NCBI RefSeq assembly: GCF_001723355.1
Contig: NZ_LPWE01000013.1
Span: forward strand, 62,001-126,000
DNA: 64,000 nt
From: Methyloceanibacter stevinii
Lineage (GTDB): Bacteria; Pseudomonadota; Alphaproteobacteria; Rhizobiales; Methyloligellaceae
Direction: 5' to 3'
Every line of letters begins with the position of its first letter. The stretch's first letter is position 1. Of this stretch, positions 10,366 through 22,000 are shown in pieces. A model generated the notes under the pieces. The model was not told the origin of the DNA. It saw only the letters and a list, made by a program, of their open reading frames with translations, and did no database searches. Made by a program: the position numbers and the translations under genes.

Positions 10366-12109
10366 ATGACGATCAATCTCAAAGTGCCAGATCTGACCGA
10401 GCTCAAGCCGCGGATCACCGTTTTCGGTGTGGGTGGCGCCGGCGGAAACGCCGTGAACAACATGATTGAGCGCGGGCTCAACGGGGTCGAATTCGTCGTC
10501 GCCAATACCGACGCGCAGGCCCTGGCAAGCTCAAGCGCCGAACGCCGCATCCAGATGGGCAACAACGTCACCGAGGGTCTCGGTGCCGGGTCCAAGCCGG
10601 AGATCGGCGCCGCCGCCGCCGAAGAAGCCATGGCGGACGTGAAAGCTCACCTCGTCGGTTGCCATATGGCCTTCATCACGGCCGGTATGGGTGGTGGAAC
10701 CGGAACAGGCGCTGCGCCCGTTATTGCCCGTGCCTCCCGGGAGGAAGGCATTCTGACGGTCGGTGTCGTCACCAAACCATTCCAGTTCGAAGGGGCGCGC
10801 CGCATGCGCGCTGCCGAGGCCGGTATCGAGGAGCTGCAGAAATACGTCGATACCCTGCTCATCATTCCGAACCAGAACCTGTTCCGGATCGCCAACGAGA
10901 AGACGACCTTCACGGACGCTTTCGGCATGGCCGACGACGTGCTGCGCTCCGGTGTCGGCTGCATCACCGACCTGATGGTCAAGGAAGGCCTCATCAACCT
11001 CGACTTCGCCGATGTCCGGACGATCATGGCCGGCATGGGCAAGGCCATGATGGGAACGGGCGAGGCAAGCGGCGACCGGCGCGCGATCGACGCTGCCGAG
11101 GCTGCCATCTCGAACCCGCTGCTCGACGATGTCTGCATGAAGGGCGCGAGCCGCCTTCTGGTCTCGATCACGGGCGGCAGCGATCTGACGCTCTATGAAG
11201 TCGACGAGGCCGCCAGCCGCATCCGTACCGAGGCGGATGAGGACGCCAACATCATCGTCGGCGCGACCTATGATGACGAGCTTGACGGCTTGATCCGGGT
11301 GTCCGTGGTTGCCACGGGGATCGGGACACTCTCGGTCGAGGAGCAGTCTCCGGAGACGGCGGCACAGCCGCAAGCCGATCGCGGGCGTCTGACGGAGCGT
11401 CTGGCCGGGCTCACGATGGTCCCGGGCGGCAGCCCCGACGAACCGGTTGATCTGGACGAGAGCCTCATGGTGCCTGCGCAGGAGCCGGCCAAGGATGCTC
11501 AGGTCTGGCATGCGCCGAATGACGTGACCATCGAGAAGCGGCCTCAGGCTGTCGGCGGCGTTGCCCTGCCGCGGCCGCCGGCCGCGCCGAAGCCGTCGGA
11601 AGCGCCGCGCAATTTCCAGCCTGCGCCTCCGGCCGCCATCAAGCGGCCCGTACGCCGCATGCCGAGTGTCGAAGAACTGCCCATGGTGGCTCAGAAGGCC
11701 CTTCAGGCGAAGGCGGGCGAGAACGATGCCGCTGGCCTGGATGCCCACAAGAAAAAGGTCGGCTTCTTGGAGCGCCTGGCGAACGTCGGGCGGGGCAAGA
11801 AGGATGACGATGCGGAAATGTCGCCCAAGATGGAGCCCGACTTTGCGCCGACCCCGGTGGCGGGCCGTCCGGCACCGCGTCCCCCCGGCACCGCCTGCGG
11901 CCGCCGCACAAGCTCAAGCCGCCCCGGCGCAGCCGCCGCGGCCCCTGAATGTGCAACGGCCCGCCGTGCAGCAGGCCCGGCCGCCGCAGCGTCTCGATAC
12001 CCAGCCGCGGGTCGTCCACACCCAGGCGGCAGCAGCCGTCGCGCAGGTAGAATCGCTCGGGGACGACGACCTCGAGATTCCGGCTTTCCTGCGCCGCCGC
12101 GCGAACTGA
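10366..12109 (+). CDS. ftsZ: Cell division GTPase FtsZ (C-tail frameshift in a C6 run)
   Basis: FtsZ is the tubulin-like protein that forms the Z ring. The GTPase domain shows [18 protein letters not shown], the tubulin signature [15 protein letters not shown] (residues about 107-121), [11 protein letters not shown] (T7 loop) and the C-terminal tubulin domain. A long Pro/Ala linker follows, as in other alphaproteobacteria. At the C6 run 11881-11886 the frame goes wrong and would end at 12174 in an Arg/Ser-rich tail. With one C removed it ends ...[15 protein letters not shown] at 12109, the conserved peptide that binds FtsA and other partners. ATG 10366 gives about 580 residues. The 88-base gap after ftsA may hold its own promoter. 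Confidence 0.95.
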
Positions 12110-12114
12110 TACGG

Positions 12115-12157
12115 GGGGCGGGCGTTAACGATAATGCCTGCCCCGTCACTCCGGTTT
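12115..12157 (+). terminator. Terminator-like hairpin after ftsZ
   Basis: A 12-bp stem (12115-12126 with 12133-12144, two G-U pairs, six-base loop AACGAT) begins six bases after the ftsZ stop. A short TTTT lies at 12154-12157, separated from the stem by nine bases, so this is a weak or attenuating terminator at best. Confidence 0.45.
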
Positions 12158-12183
12158 TAGAAAATATACGCTAGATCAATAAG

Positions 12184-12403
12184 TTACGGGCATTACAGGC
12201 CCGTAATAGAGTGTAAGAAACCGTGATTTGTCCCATGTCTGACCGAGGGGGTATGGTTCCTAATAGATTGATTGGCCGACTCAAATAGGCACACCCGATA
12301 GACCGACAATAAAGGGTGACGCGATCCGAGAAATAGGGAAAACGGATCGATGATAATGCCGAAGACAGCCGATCGATTGGGGGGCCCGGAGCTTTCTCCG
12401 GGC
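12184..12403. repeat. Two perfect inverted repeats in the ftsZ-lpxC intergenic region
   Basis: The 336-base ftsZ-lpxC gap is visibly AT-richer than the coding sequence around it. Besides the hairpin after ftsZ it contains TTACGGGC/GCCCGTAA (12184-12191 and 12199-12206, seven-base loop) and GCCCGGAG/CTCCGGGC (12384-12391 and 12396-12403, CTTT loop). Neither has a U tract. They could structure the lpxC leader or mark transcript ends. I see no convincing gene or tRNA in the gap. Confidence 0.45.
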
Positions 12404-12445
12404 TTGAGTAGGGGCCTAAAGACTGCGCGGGGGCCAACGGGGGCC

Positions 12446-13399
12446 ATGAAAGGTTTCATCGGGGCAAGGCAAACAACGCTTGCCAACGAGATTTCACTCA
12501 CAGGTATCGGGGTCCATAGCGGCGCTCCTGTTTCCTTGACACTGTGTCCGGCCGACAGCGACACCGGCCTTCGCTTCCTAATTTCCAATGATGACGACGC
12601 GGACGGCGTTGAGATTGCTGCCGATCAGCAGTGTGTCTCCGGCGTTACGCTCTGTACGGTTCTCGGCGACGGGAACGGTGCTTCGGTCGCGACTGTCGAG
12701 CACGTGCTTGCCGCGCTCCGCGGTCTCGGCGTCGATAACGCCCTGATCGAGATCGACAGCGGCGAAGTACCGATCATGGACGGCAGCGCCGCCCCGTTCG
12801 TCGAAGCGATCGACGAGGTCGGGATCGCCGAACTCGAGGCACCCCGCCGCTTCCTGAAGGTTCTCAAGCCGATCTGCGTCGAGGAAAACGGCGCCGTCGG
12901 CGAACTGACCCCCTACAATGGCTTCCATCTCGACGTCGAGATCGACTTCGAGACCCCGCTGATCGGCAAGCAGAACCTGTCGATTGAGCTCAATCCGGGC
13001 GCTTTCCGCCGCGATATCTCCCGCGCCCGCACTTTCGGCTTCATGAGGACGTCGAGCAGCTCTGGGCCGCCGGCCTTGCACTCGGTGCCTCCCTCGACAA
13101 CACCGTCGCCATCGGCGGAGGACCGCGTCATCAACCGTGAAGGCCTGCGTTACGCCGACGAGTTCGTGCGGCACAAGGCCCTGGACGCCGTTGGCGATCT
13201 GGCTCTGGCTGGTGCACCGATCCTCGGCGCCTATCGCAGCCGTCGCGGCGGCCATCGGCTCAATGCTCTGGTTCTCAAGGAGCTGTTCGCGGATCCGGAC
13301 GCCTGGACCATGGTCGAGGCCCCGCGCTACCGCGACGTGCGTCATGCCGAGCTTACCCCCGGCCTGGCGGCAGCCCACTTTGCGGCCGATCGCAGCTAG
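12446..13399 (+). CDS. lpxC: UDP-3-O-acyl-N-acetylglucosamine deacetylase LpxC (contains a frame-scrambled segment)
   Basis: LpxC is the zinc hydrolase catalysing the committed step of lipid A synthesis. ATG 12446 gives MKGFIGARQTTLANEISLTGIGVHSG. Zinc and catalytic motifs are visible: TVEHVLAALRGLGVDNALIEID, HKALDAVGDLALAG and the final SRRGGHRLN histidine. Residues about 201-225 (bases about 13046-13120) read Ser/Pro-rich nonsense. The adjacent frame reads DVEQLWAAGLALGASLDNTV as expected after RARTFGFM. A missing base after 13045 and an extra G near 13120 would explain this without breaking the frame. An in-frame start at 12350 is less likely because its extension is unconserved. Confidence 0.94.
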   Translation: MKGFIGARQTTLANEISLTGIGVHSGAPVSLTLCPADSDTGLRFLISNDDDADGVEIAADQQCVSGVTLCTVLGDGNGASVATVEHVLAALRGLGVDNALIEIDSGEVPIMDGSAAPFVEAIDEVGIAELEAPRRFLKVLKPICVEENGAVGELTPYNGFHLDVEIDFETPLIGKQNLSIELNPGAFRRDISRARTFGFMRTSSSSGPPALHSVPPSTTPSPSAEDRVINREGLRYADEFVRHKALDAVGDLALAGAPILGAYRSRRGGHRLNALVLKELFADPDAWTMVEAPRYRDVRHAELTPGLAAAHFAADRS

Positions 13400-13437
13400 C
13401 GCGCCTCGTTCCTAAACGATTTGAAGTAAATTTGTGG

Positions 13438-13466
13438 CATCGTGCCGCTAATCTAGCGGGACGATG
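13438..13466. repeat. Hairpin between lpxC and bamD
   Basis: CATCGT-g-CCGCT, loop AATCT, AGCGG-g-ACGATG forms an 11-bp stem with one G-G mismatch in the 204-base lpxC-bamD gap. No U tract follows, so it is a possible processing or partial-termination structure rather than a clear terminator. Confidence 0.4.
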
Positions 13467-13603
13467 TCTGCCGTTTGAGGCGCCTGAGGCCCAAAAGACA
13501 CCATAATACAGGAGTTTGTTGTGGCCTCGTCCGCTTAGCGCTTGCCCTTGGCGGATTTTGCGTGACATTGACCGCATTGATGACCGGCGATTTGAGGGGG
13601 AAC

Positions 13604-14554
13604 ATGTCCGGACCGGCTCGGCCGTCTTTTGGGACAGCACAGGTGGAACGGAACAGACGGCTGCTCTCGGGGCTGCTGTCGGTTGCGCTTCTTCTCACCG
13701 TGCCGCTGGTCGGCGGTTGTGGCTCCTTCGGAGGCTTCGACTCCCTAGGCTCGGGCGGCGGCCCGCTGGGCAAGTGGTTCGGCAAGAAGGACGAGGTCCC
13801 GCCGCTCAACACCGACCCGGCCGAAGTCATCTACGGCCAAGCCGATCAGATGGCCGATCAGGGCAAGTTCAAGGAAGCCGCCCGCCAATACGAAGAAGTC
13901 GATATCGCCCATCCCTATTCGCGGGAAGCGCGCCGGGCCATCATCATGGCCTCTTACTCCTATTATCGTGCGGGTAAGTACGACGAGGCCATCTCTTCCG
14001 CCGACCGGTATCTGACGCTGCATCCGGGCACTCAGGAAGCCGCCTTCGCGCAGGACATCATCGCGAAGTCCTATTACGACCGGATCCTCGATCCCAAGCG
14101 GGATCAGACCTTCGCGCGCCGGTCGCTGGGCGCCTATGAAAAGTTGGTTCAGCGCTACCCGTCGTCGGAGTACGCCGCCGAGGCTGCAAACCGCATCCGA
14201 ATCCTGCAGGATCTGATCGCCGCAAGCGAGATGCAGGTCGGGCGTTACTATCTGCGCCGGAACAACTATCTTGCAGCCATCAATCGCTTTAAGACGGTGG
14301 TCACCGAGTACCAGACCACCGAGCAGGTCGAAGAGGCCTTGATGCGGCTGACCGAGGCCTATATGGCGTTAGGTATCGTTAATGAGGCCCAGACGGCGGC
14401 CGCCGTGCTTGGCCATAACTTCCCGGACAGTAAGTGGTACAAGCACGCTTACAAACTCCTAGGACAGCGCGGTCTCGAGCCTCAGCAATATCAGGGGTCG
14501 TGGATCACCCGGGCGTGGAAGACCCGAAGCTGGACCGGCGCCGGGCAAACCTAA
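13604..14554 (+). CDS. bamD: Outer-membrane assembly lipoprotein BamD (ComL)
   Basis: BamD is the essential TPR lipoprotein of the BAM complex. The sequence has a signal peptide with the lipobox LVGGC (Cys39 from ATG 13604, Cys26 if GTG 13643 is used). It continues into TPR-like repeats: VIYGQADQMADQGKFKEAARQYEEVDIAHPYS, ASYSYYRAGKYDEAISSADRYLTLHPG and FKTVVTEYQTTEQVEEALMRLTEAYMALG. Length 316 is normal for alphaproteobacteria. Longer in-frame starts back to 13475 would place the signal peptide too far inside. Its place between lpxC and recN is the usual Rhizobiales order. Confidence 0.94.
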   Translation: MSGPARPSFGTAQVERNRRLLSGLLSVALLLTVPLVGGCGSFGGFDSLGSGGGPLGKWFGKKDEVPPLNTDPAEVIYGQADQMADQGKFKEAARQYEEVDIAHPYSREARRAIIMASYSYYRAGKYDEAISSADRYLTLHPGTQEAAFAQDIIAKSYYDRILDPKRDQTFARRSLGAYEKLVQRYPSSEYAAEAANRIRILQDLIAASEMQVGRYYLRRNNYLAAINRFKTVVTEYQTTEQVEEALMRLTEAYMALGIVNEAQTAAAVLGHNFPDSKWYKHAYKLLGQRGLEPQQYQGSWITRAWKTRSWTGAGQT

Positions 14555-14564
14555 TAGGCCACCG

Positions 14565-16259
14565 GTGTTAGCGGCCCTGTCGATCCGCGACATCGTCCTG
14601 ATCGACAAGCTCGATCTCGAGTTCGGCGAGGGCCTGTCCGCGCTGACCGGCGAGACGGGCGCCGGCAAATCCATCCTCCTCGATGCCTTGTCGCTCGCCC
14701 TTGGCGGGCGTGGCGATGCGTCTCTGGTCCGGCGTGACGCCGAACAGGGGCAGGTGACCGCCAGCTTCGAACTCGCGCCCGATCATCCCGTCTTTGCGCT
14801 TCTGTCGGAGAATGGAATCGCGATCGAAGACTCCGTGCTCATTCTCCGGCGTCTTCAGGGCATCGATGGGCGCAGCCGCGCCTTCATCAACGACATGAGC
14901 GTCAGCGTGCAGCTTCTGCGGCAGGTGGGGCGGGCGCTGGTCGAGATCCACGGCCAACATGACGAGCGCGCCCTGATCGATCCGAGCGGCCATCGCGACT
15001 TGGTCGATGCCTTCGGCGGGTTGGAGCGCGATGCCGTCAAGGTCGCAGCCTGCTACGAGGCCTGGGCCGACGCCGACGCCGCGCGCCTGCGCCACGAAAG
15101 CGAAGTCGCCGCGGCCCGCGCCAATGCGGACTACCTGGCGCACGCTCTGGACGAGTTGCAGAAGCTCGCGCCGGAAACCGGCGAAGAGGAGACACTGTCT
15201 TCCCGCCGGCAGCTCATGATGAACGCCGAGAAGATCGCGTCCGAGCTCGACGAGGCTATGGACGCGTTACAGGGGGAGGGGACGGCCGGCGCCCGGCTCG
15301 CCTCCGCGCTGCGGCGGATCGAGCGTCAGGCCGCAACGGCGGGGGCCGATGCAAGTTCGCCCTTTGCCGCCGTGGCGGACGCACTCGAGCGGGTGCTGAG
15401 CGAGACCGAGAATGCGCGAGGGCGGATAGAGGAAGCCCTCGCAGCCACCGCGTTCGAGCCTGGAGACTTGGAGCGCACCGAAGAGCGGCTGTTCGCGCTG
15501 CGGGCGCTCGCCCGCAAGCATCGCGTTCAGGTCGACGCGCTGCCCGCGCTCCAAGAGAAGCTCGAGGCCGACCTCGCGGCGATCACCACGAGCGAGTCCA
15601 AGGCGGCGGAGCTCGCCAAGGCCGCCGAGCAGGCCCGGGAGGCTTACGAGCAGGCGGCGCTTGCCTTGAGCAAGGCCCGCGCCAAGCCGGCCAAGAAACT
15701 GGACAAGGACGTGGCGGGCGAACTCGCCCCGCTGAAGCTCGAAAAGGCGCGCTTCGTGACCCAGGTCGACACGGTCGACATCGGCGAAGGCGGACCCTCG
15801 GGTGTCGATCGCATCGCTTTCTTCGTAGCGGCCAATCCCGGCACCGAGCCCGGGCCAATGATGAAGGTTGCCTCCGGCGGCGAACTGGCGCGCTTCATCC
15901 TGGCGCTGAAGGTCGTGCTGGCCTCGCGCGGCTCCGCGCCCACACTCATTTTCGACGAGGTGGAGTCCGGTGTCGGCGGGGCGACCGCGGCCGCGGTCGG
16001 CGAAAGGCTCGCGGGGCTCGGCGAGAGCGTTCAGGTGCTCGCGGTGACCCATGCGCCCCAAGTCGCGGCGCTGGCGCGCGGGCATCTGCGGATCGCGAAG
16101 GAAGCGGTGCCGACAGCAAAGGGCGAGGCCATGACGACACGCGTCGCCGTGCTCGGCGACGAGGAGCGGCGCGAGGAAGTCGCGCGCATGCTGGCCGGCC
16201 AGACCATCACGGATGAAGCGCGCGCTGCCGCCGACCGTCTGCTGCGCAAGTCGGCGTGA
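14565..16259 (+). CDS. recN: DNA repair protein RecN
   Basis: RecN is an SMC-like ATPase acting in double-strand break repair. It has the Walker A motif ALTGETGAGKSILLDAL at the N-terminus, EIHGQHDERALIDPSGHRDLVDAF, a central coiled-coil region of about 250 residues rich in Ala/Glu, the ABC signature VASGGELARFILALK and Walker B/H-loop TLIFDEVESGVGG...VLAVTHAPQVAA. GTG 14565 is ten bases after the bamD stop, and 564 residues is normal. It is likely cotranscribed with bamD and ligA. Confidence 0.95.
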   Translation: MLAALSIRDIVLIDKLDLEFGEGLSALTGETGAGKSILLDALSLALGGRGDASLVRRDAEQGQVTASFELAPDHPVFALLSENGIAIEDSVLILRRLQGIDGRSRAFINDMSVSVQLLRQVGRALVEIHGQHDERALIDPSGHRDLVDAFGGLERDAVKVAACYEAWADADAARLRHESEVAAARANADYLAHALDELQKLAPETGEEETLSSRRQLMMNAEKIASELDEAMDALQGEGTAGARLASALRRIERQAATAGADASSPFAAVADALERVLSETENARGRIEEALAATAFEPGDLERTEERLFALRALARKHRVQVDALPALQEKLEADLAAITTSESKAAELAKAAEQAREAYEQAALALSKARAKPAKKLDKDVAGELAPLKLEKARFVTQVDTVDIGEGGPSGVDRIAFFVAANPGTEPGPMMKVASGGELARFILALKVVLASRGSAPTLIFDEVESGVGGATAAAVGERLAGLGESVQVLAVTHAPQVAALARGHLRIAKEAVPTAKGEAMTTRVAVLGDEERREEVARMLAGQTITDEARAAADRLLRKSA

Positions 16260-18428
<2,169 letters not shown>

Positions 18429-18429
18429 G

Positions 18430-18678
18430 TCAGCCGTAGCGCAGCTTCATCGCCACAATCGTCAGAGCCAACGCCAGCGTGACGATGTTCGCCAGGATCA
18501 TCGGCCAGTTCCAGAGCATCAGACCGAAGATCAGCCAGAAGGCCACGCCTGTTGCGAACACAAGATACATCTGCAGCGAGATGGCCCGCGTTTCCTTGTG
18601 CCGGATGATGTGCAGAGCCTGGGGCACGAACGCGATGGTGGTGAGTGTCGCCGCAATGGCCGAAACAAGAAATTCCAT
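18430..18678 (-). CDS. SemiSWEET-type small sugar transporter (PQ-loop/MtN3 family)
   Basis: This 82-residue membrane protein has three predicted transmembrane helices: an N-terminal one with the signature TTIAFVPQALHIIRHKETRAIS, then MYLVFATGVAFWLIFGLMLWNW, then a C-terminal one ending ALTIVAMKLRYG. This is the half-SWEET architecture, in which a dimer forms the pore. Bacterial SemiSWEETs carry sugars; the substrate here is unknown. ATG 18678 starts it, while longer frames to 18801 run into an Arg-rich, unconserved sequence. It lies eight bases after pepP on the same strand, and its stop abuts convergent ligA with one base between. Confidence 0.88.
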   Translation of the reverse strand: MEFLVSAIAATLTTIAFVPQALHIIRHKETRAISLQMYLVFATGVAFWLIFGLMLWNWPMILANIVTLALALTIVAMKLRYG

Positions 18679-18686
18679 GTGTGGCG

Positions 18687-20507
18687 CTAGCGGATCGGCG
18701 CAGTGGCGTGACGGAGCCAGGGCCGGTCTTCGCTCGCGATCAGCGGTTCGATCTTCTCGCGGACGCGCGCGTGGTAGTCGTTCAGCCAGGCAAGCTCCCA
18801 AGGTATGAACTGCTTGGGATCGATCAGACGCCGGTCGAACGGCACCAACGTCAGCGTCTCGAAGCCGAGCATCTTGCGCTCGCCGCCTTCGATGTCTTCG
18901 GCCGGTGTGACGAGGACGAGATTTTCGAGACGGATGCCGTACTGGCCCTCACGGTAATAGCCCGGCTCGTTGGAGAGGATCATGCCCGGCTCCAACTCTT
19001 CGGTGCCGAGCCGCGAGATGCGCTGCGGGCCTTCATGAACCGACAGATAGCTGCCGACGCCGTGGCCCGTGCCGTGATCGAAATCCAGCCCCGCCGCCCA
19101 GAGCGGTCCGCGCGCGAACGGGTCCAGGTCCTGCCCGCGCGAGCCGGCCGGAAAGCGCGCCGCCGCGATGGCGATATGGGACTGGAGCACGAGGCTGTAA
19201 TGGCGCTTCATCGCCGCTGTCGGCTGGCCCACGGCAACCGTGCGGGTCACGTCCGTAGTGCCGTCCGCATACTGGCCGCCGGAGTCGATCAGGAAGAGCG
19301 AGTTCTTGTCGAGCACGCGCTTCGATTCGGTGGTCGGGCGGTAATGCACCACGGCCCCGTGGGGCCCGGAAGCCGCGATCGTGTCGAAGCTGATGTCCTT
19401 GAGTTGGCCGGTCTCGCGGCGGAAGTCCTCGAGCTTCATCGCGGCTGAGACCTCGTCCACGCGCCCCGTCTCGGCGACCTCGTCGAGCCAGGCGAGGAAG
19501 CGCGCCATGGCTGCCCCGTCGCGTACATGCGCGGCACGCGCGCCGGCCTGTTCGGCTTCCGTCTTGATTGCCTTGGGCATTGTGCAGGGGTCCTCGCCCG
19601 ACACGTGCTTGGCGCCAGCGGCTTGGAGCACGCTGGCGAAGCGCATCGACGCGGAGCCCGGATCGAGGCGGATTTTGGCGCCGGATTTCGCCAGCTCCGT
19701 CAAGGCCTCGTCCAGCGCGTCGGGCGCGGCGATCTCGGTGAACGGCTTCAGCGCGATGCGCACTGACTCGCTGACCTTTTGCGGATCGATAAAGAGCGTC
19801 GGGCGCCCCTTGGCGGGGATGACGGCATAGGCGAGCGCGACCGGCGTGTGCTTGATGTCGCCGCCGCGAAAGTTGAACAGCCAGCAGATCGAATCCGGCG
19901 CGGTCAGAAGAACCGCGTCGTGCTCGGCCTCCACCAGGTCCATCTGTACCTGCATGAGTTTCTCGCCAGAGCCTTTGCCCGCGAGCTCCAGGGGCTGCAT
20001 GAAGATCTCTGCGCGCGACGGGCTGGGGCGATCCTTGCCCCAAATTTTATCGATAGGGTTCTCGTCGAGGGGCGTGAGGCGAATACCGACGGCGCTGAGA
20101 GTCTTGGTCAGGCGCTCGATTTCTCTGATCGTGTGCAGCTTCGGGTCGTAGCCCAGCCGACTGCCCCGCGCGAGCGTCTCCTTCAGCCATTCGGAAGGCT
20201 TGGCCTTCGGGATTTGGAGGACCTCGAAAATGTCCGTGTCGACCTGTTTCGGCGCTTGCAGGATGTAGCGTCCGTCTACGAACAGCGCCGACCCCTTGTC
20301 CGTAACCACGGCGACGCCGGCCGAGCCGGTGAAGCCCGTCAGCCAGGCGAGCCGCTCTTCAGACGGCGGCAGAAACTCGTTTTGGTGCTGATCGCTATGG
20401 GGAACGAGGAAGCCTTTGAGCTGCCGCTGCTTCAGCTCCCGCAACAATGCCTTGACCCGCTCGCCGCTCTCCGCCGGAGCGCCGGTCTCATCGAACACTT
20501 GATACAT
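18687..20507 (-). CDS. pepP: Xaa-Pro aminopeptidase (M24B family)
   Basis: This metallopeptidase removes N-terminal residues preceding proline. At about 606 residues it has the three-domain form of large cytosolic aminopeptidase P: two creatinase-like N-terminal domains (GFLVPHSDQHQNEFLPPSEERLAWLTGFTGSAG), then a pita-bread catalytic domain. Dinuclear metal ligands are visible in LFLIDSGGQYADGTTDVTRT (two Asp), HGTGHGVGSYLSVHEGP (His), LSNEPGYY (Glu) and IRLENLVLV (Glu). I favour the internal ATG at 20507 (MYQVFDETG); the frame extends to 20540. prmA lies just upstream on the same strand. Confidence 0.94.
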   Translation of the reverse strand: MYQVFDETGAPAESGERVKALLRELKQRQLKGFLVPHSDQHQNEFLPPSEERLAWLTGFTGSAGVAVVTDKGSALFVDGRYILQAPKQVDTDIFEVLQIPKAKPSEWLKETLARGSRLGYDPKLHTIREIERLTKTLSAVGIRLTPLDENPIDKIWGKDRPSPSRAEIFMQPLELAGKGSGEKLMQVQMDLVEAEHDAVLLTAPDSICWLFNFRGGDIKHTPVALAYAVIPAKGRPTLFIDPQKVSESVRIALKPFTEIAAPDALDEALTELAKSGAKIRLDPGSASMRFASVLQAAGAKHVSGEDPCTMPKAIKTEAEQAGARAAHVRDGAAMARFLAWLDEVAETGRVDEVSAAMKLEDFRRETGQLKDISFDTIAASGPHGAVVHYRPTTESKRVLDKNSLFLIDSGGQYADGTTDVTRTVAVGQPTAAMKRHYSLVLQSHIAIAAARFPAGSRGQDLDPFARGPLWAAGLDFDHGTGHGVGSYLSVHEGPQRISRLGTEELEPGMILSNEPGYYREGQYGIRLENLVLVTPAEDIEGGERKMLGFETLTLVPFDRRLIDPKQFIPWELAWLNDYHARVREKIEPLIASEDRPWLRHATAPIR

Positions 20508-20540
20508 GCGAAGCTTTGTAAGCCGAAGCGTCGCCGCCAA

Positions 20541-21475
20541 TCAATCGAACAAAGTGCTTGCGTTGCGACGGCCTAGCAGCAGGGCCGCCCAACCGTCGAG
20601 AAGGATTCGCTTTTCCAGATCGAAGCCGAGCGAGGCATAGCGCGCCGTGGTCGCCCAGGCTTGGTTTTCGGTGATCCCGGACAGGAGCACGTAGCCGCCC
20701 GGCTGGACGGCGCGCGCCATGGCGGGGGCGAGGTCGTAGAGCGGGCGCGCGAGGATGTTCGCAACGATCAGGTCGGGCGCGAGCCGCCGCAGGGTCGGGT
20801 GCGCCAGGCCCTCCGCGACGAAGGCATGAACGGACTGGCTGACGCCCGCCTTGGCCGCGTTCTCCTCCGCGATCTCGACGGCGATGGGGTCGTTGTCGGT
20901 GGCGATGACGGGGCGATCGAAGGCCAGGGCCGCCGCGATGGCGAGGATGCCCGTGCCCGTGCCAATGTCCAGAACCAAGTCCGGACGCCCCCGTTTCGCG
21001 AGTTCGTCCAGCGCCAGCAGACACCCGCGCGTGGTCGCATGGTGCGCCGTGCCGAAGGCTTGGTCGGCGTCGATCTCGATGGTGTAGCGATTCCGGGAGA
21101 CACGCCCCCGGTCGTGGCTGCCATGGACGAGAACCGTCCCGCGCGAACCGGCCCCCGCTGCCCCTGGCTGATCGTGACCCAGTTGGCGTCGGGCACCTCT
21201 TCGATGCGCAATGGCGACGCAGGACCGCCATTCGTGCGGCTCTTGTCGATCAGCGCCTGCAGACGGGCTTCGTCTGGAGCAGCCTGGTAGAGCGCGGAGA
21301 CTTCGTAGAGGCCGTTGCCGAGCTCGAAATAGCTGACGGAGAGGGCTTCAGGGTCCCCGGCCTCGTCCAGGGCCTCATCCAGAAGCTCGGCGATGCGCGC
21401 AGCGCCGGGCCCGTCGGCCTCGACGGTTACGCGATAGGTCCGCGGTGATGCGGCTTCACTCACTGTGCTCTCCAT
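20541..21475 (-). CDS. prmA: Ribosomal protein L11 methyltransferase PrmA (one probable indel)
   Basis: PrmA trimethylates ribosomal protein L11 using S-adenosylmethionine. The N-terminal substrate domain starts MESTVSEAASPRTYRVTVEADG (ATG 21475). The catalytic half contains the AdoMet motif VLDIGTGTGILAIAAA, ATDNDPIAVEIAEENA and the target motif DLIVANILARPLYDLAP. The halves are in different frames. Near base 21136 one C is probably missing (GGTTC[C]TCG), which would restore RFLVHGSHDRGRVSRNRYTIEIDADQ..AFGTAHHATTRG. The restored length is about 311 residues. The 5' end overlaps the upstream gamma-glutamylcyclotransferase gene by 20 bases. Confidence 0.92.
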
Positions 21476-21991
21476 TTTGGGCGGCAATAACCGCGCGCCA
21501 CAATTCATCCACGGCCGGGTCGGAAACGCCGAGTTGATCCAGATGCTCGCGGACATTGGCGATGTAGTCGTAGCTGGACCCGGCGATCCCCTCGGCCACG
21601 AGGATCATGGCCGCGCGCGCATGAAGCGTCAGGCCGTCCTCGATCAGGCGCGGTCCGTCGTAGATGTAGGTGCGCGCCGCGACAGCCTCGTCGGGCAGGT
21701 GGACGGCGATGTCCGATGCGTGACAGGTCTCCCGCTCCGACAGATAGGCCTCGATCTCCGTCTGGTGCTCATCGGGAAAGTCGAAGGCGATTCCTCTACA
21801 GAGGTGAGCGTCCTCGCGCGCCGGCGCGAGATTGAGGGTCAGTCCCGGCTGCGCGTACGTGCCCCAGCGTTCCAGCGACTTCTTGTTGAGACGCGGCGGT
21901 GTTCGGGCGCCACAGCATGCACGCGCCGGCGGCAGCCATAGCGGGCTTCCCATCCGTCCCACATCAGAGAGCCATAGCCGAAGAGCCACAT
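21456..21991 (-). CDS. ChaC-like gamma-glutamylcyclotransferase (one probable indel)
   Basis: ChaC-type enzymes cleave gamma-glutamyl peptides such as glutathione, releasing 5-oxoproline. From ATG 21991 the frame reads WLFGYGSLMWDGWEARYGCRRR, containing the family motif YGSL. Near base 21889 it must shift one base (GTCT[T]CAACAAG) to continue NKKSLERWGTYAQPGLTLNLAP and on to HLDQLGVSDPAVDELWRAV. Joined length is about 178 residues, typical of the family. It sits nine bases after uvrD and overlaps prmA. Family assignment is good; the exact substrate is inferred, and the catalytic Glu position was not verified. Confidence 0.83.
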
Positions 21992-22000
21992 GGTGGCGCG

